NCBI GenBank assembly: GCA_026874595.1 | Contig: CM049308.1 | Location: 12,914,001-12,978,000 of the forward strand | Length of the DNA stretch: 64,000 nt | Origin: Sipunculus nudus | Lineage: Eukaryota > Annelida > Sipuncula > Golfingiida > Sipunculidae | Direction: 5' to 3' | Shown here: positions 63,092 through 64,000 of the stretch, piece by piece | How the letters are laid out: the number at the start of each line of letters is the position of its first letter | Position numbering within the stretch: position 1 is the stretch's first letter | The notes under the pieces: generated by a model | What the model was told of the DNA's origin: nothing | Seen by the model: only the letters and a program-made list of their open reading frames with translations | Databases searched by the model: none | Translations under genes and position numbers: made by a program

Positions 63092-63930
63092 GGCTTGACC
63101 TGTTGGTTGATTATTGTGTTTTGTAGTATGTAAAACAGGGGATGCCAGCTGCAGCGGGGTAAGTTGTGTACCCGCCGCAGCTAGGATCCGATGTTTGATT
63201 GATGGTCTGGGTGTTTTTTCTAATTTTCTGGGCCTGATATTTCTTATGATTTTTATTATTTTTCGACGTAATTTCGTGAAACTCGGGAATGGATAAAGTT
63301 TAGTGTGTCCTGTTAATTTGGAGTTTCTATTACTATTTTAAGTGCGTTAATTTTGTTCCTGAAATTTGTACGGGCCGATGTTCAGTAACTAATTTGTGTG
63401 TAGGGATGGGATGTCTTAGGGGTCAATTAATGTAGGTTGCGGCCCCTACCTAGTGCCTTGGCCTGACCTGTTAATTGATGCTTAATGGGTGTTGTATACC
63501 AAACAGGGGATGCCAGCTGCAGCGGGATAAGCATTGTTCCCGCCGCAGCTAGGATCCGATGCTTAGTTGATGGTCGGGCCGGTTTTTACTGATTTTGGCA
63601 TAAATTTTTTTCCAAAATTTCTATTTTTATTTGCCGAAACTTCTTAATGTTTAAGTCTAGGGCGGGTTCTGTGGGTTTTGAGGGAATTGGGGTTGTATTT
63701 TATTTTCTAGTTTGTTAATTTGGTTGCTAAAGTTGGTACGGGGCGTTGTTTCGTTTATAAATTTTGGAGGGCCGGGGAGTGATTTTTCTTTGGTTTTGAC
63801 CCTTATGTAACCTCGTTAAAATTTGGTTTTTAATTTAGAAATTTGGGGGAGTGGAAGATTTTAGAAAGTTCTTTAGGTTTTCGCTATAATTTTGGGCTTT
63901 GGGGAATAATAGGTTGGTTAATTTTGGGGG
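63092..63930. repeat. Extra monomers B and C, 3'- and 5'-truncated
   Basis: Starts within B at GCTTGACCTGTTGG directly after the RT3 truncation point. Hairpins lie at 63,138-63,189 and 63,506-63,557. It ends at AATTTTGGGGG, ten bases before the usual C end, where the M4 tail starts. C here has the GCCGCAGC arm that restores full pairing of the hairpin. Confidence 0.8.
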
Positions 63931-64000
63931 TAGATAGATAGAACTAGTATTTTGAGTCACTAGACAGACACGGTTGAGGTGGTCTGGGACCACCGCCCCG
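63931..64000 (-). mobile_element. Macro-element copy M4, start only
   Basis: TAGATAGATAGAACTAG tail followed by the type I 3' module up to GGACCACCGCCCCG at the window edge. It shows that the head-to-tail series continues to the right. Confidence 0.8.

Noticed and set aside
32304-64000. Canonical telomeric repeat (TTAGGG)n as support for a chromosome end
   Set aside because: I see no run of it in the window, so telomeric location remains only a hypothesis.

Overview
This is eukaryotic, almost certainly invertebrate, repeat-dominated DNA. I could support no host gene, tRNA, rRNA or CRISPR array. Everything recognisable is a mobile element, a tandem repeat or simple sequence. A molluscan, probably bivalve, origin is an inference. 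It rests on GGTGGCGCCACC-type tandem families, AGGTCA-rich tandem repeats, many long (TA)n tracts, and a pearl-like element (terminal hairpins around eight ~180-bp repeats), a class first described in bivalves.

Left part (1-32,300), a mosaic of older repeats with young insertions. A ~1.75-kb block is tandemly duplicated (about 775-14,637 and 14,638-16,375). The first copy was later split by two insertions. One is a 7.75-kb LINE of the L1/Tx1 type on the minus strand (887-8,634, 13-bp target duplication, poly(A) end). It has an ORF1 cut at its 5' end, an unusual 3.1-kb gap between its ORFs, and one in-frame stop in ORF2. The other is a non-autonomous LTR retrotransposon (8,982-13,338, two near-identical 782-783-bp LTRs, TTAC target duplication). 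From 16 to 32 kb lie degenerate minisatellites, a pogo-like MITE, a hAT-like MITE with an 8-bp target duplication, a MITE family with GGTTCTCAGGC ends, a GCGACA-rich inverted-repeat element and the pearl-like element nested in a MITE.

Right part (32,304-64,000), a head-to-tail nest of Jockey-type non-LTR retrotransposon sequence, all on the minus strand. The backbone is a ~3.8-kb macro-element without an obvious ORF (copies M1-M4). Its 3' end is a short (TAGA)n or (TAGAC)n tail plus a hairpin module, joined each time to a differently truncated 5' end of its neighbour. Into this backbone are inserted two nearly identical, intact Jockey-type elements with gag and endonuclease/reverse transcriptase ORFs (37,084-43,380 and 52,498-58,806). 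Three gag-only elements (G1 35,224-37,056; G2 44,239-46,019; G3 48,965-50,763) have diverged proteins and no reverse transcriptase. A third reverse transcriptase (61,277-63,091) lacks its 5' part. Most insertions have clear 11-15-bp target duplications, and G1 and G3 entered exactly the same nucleotide position in two macro-copies.

The candidate for an undescribed system is this right half. Gag-only and gag+RT elements share one orientation, 3' ends are attached serially to truncated 5' ends, and families of hairpins keep their loops while their stems covary. The layout resembles the Drosophila HeT-A/TART/TAHRE telomeric arrays, but the target duplications show ordinary insertion as well. Chromosomal position cannot be read from this window.
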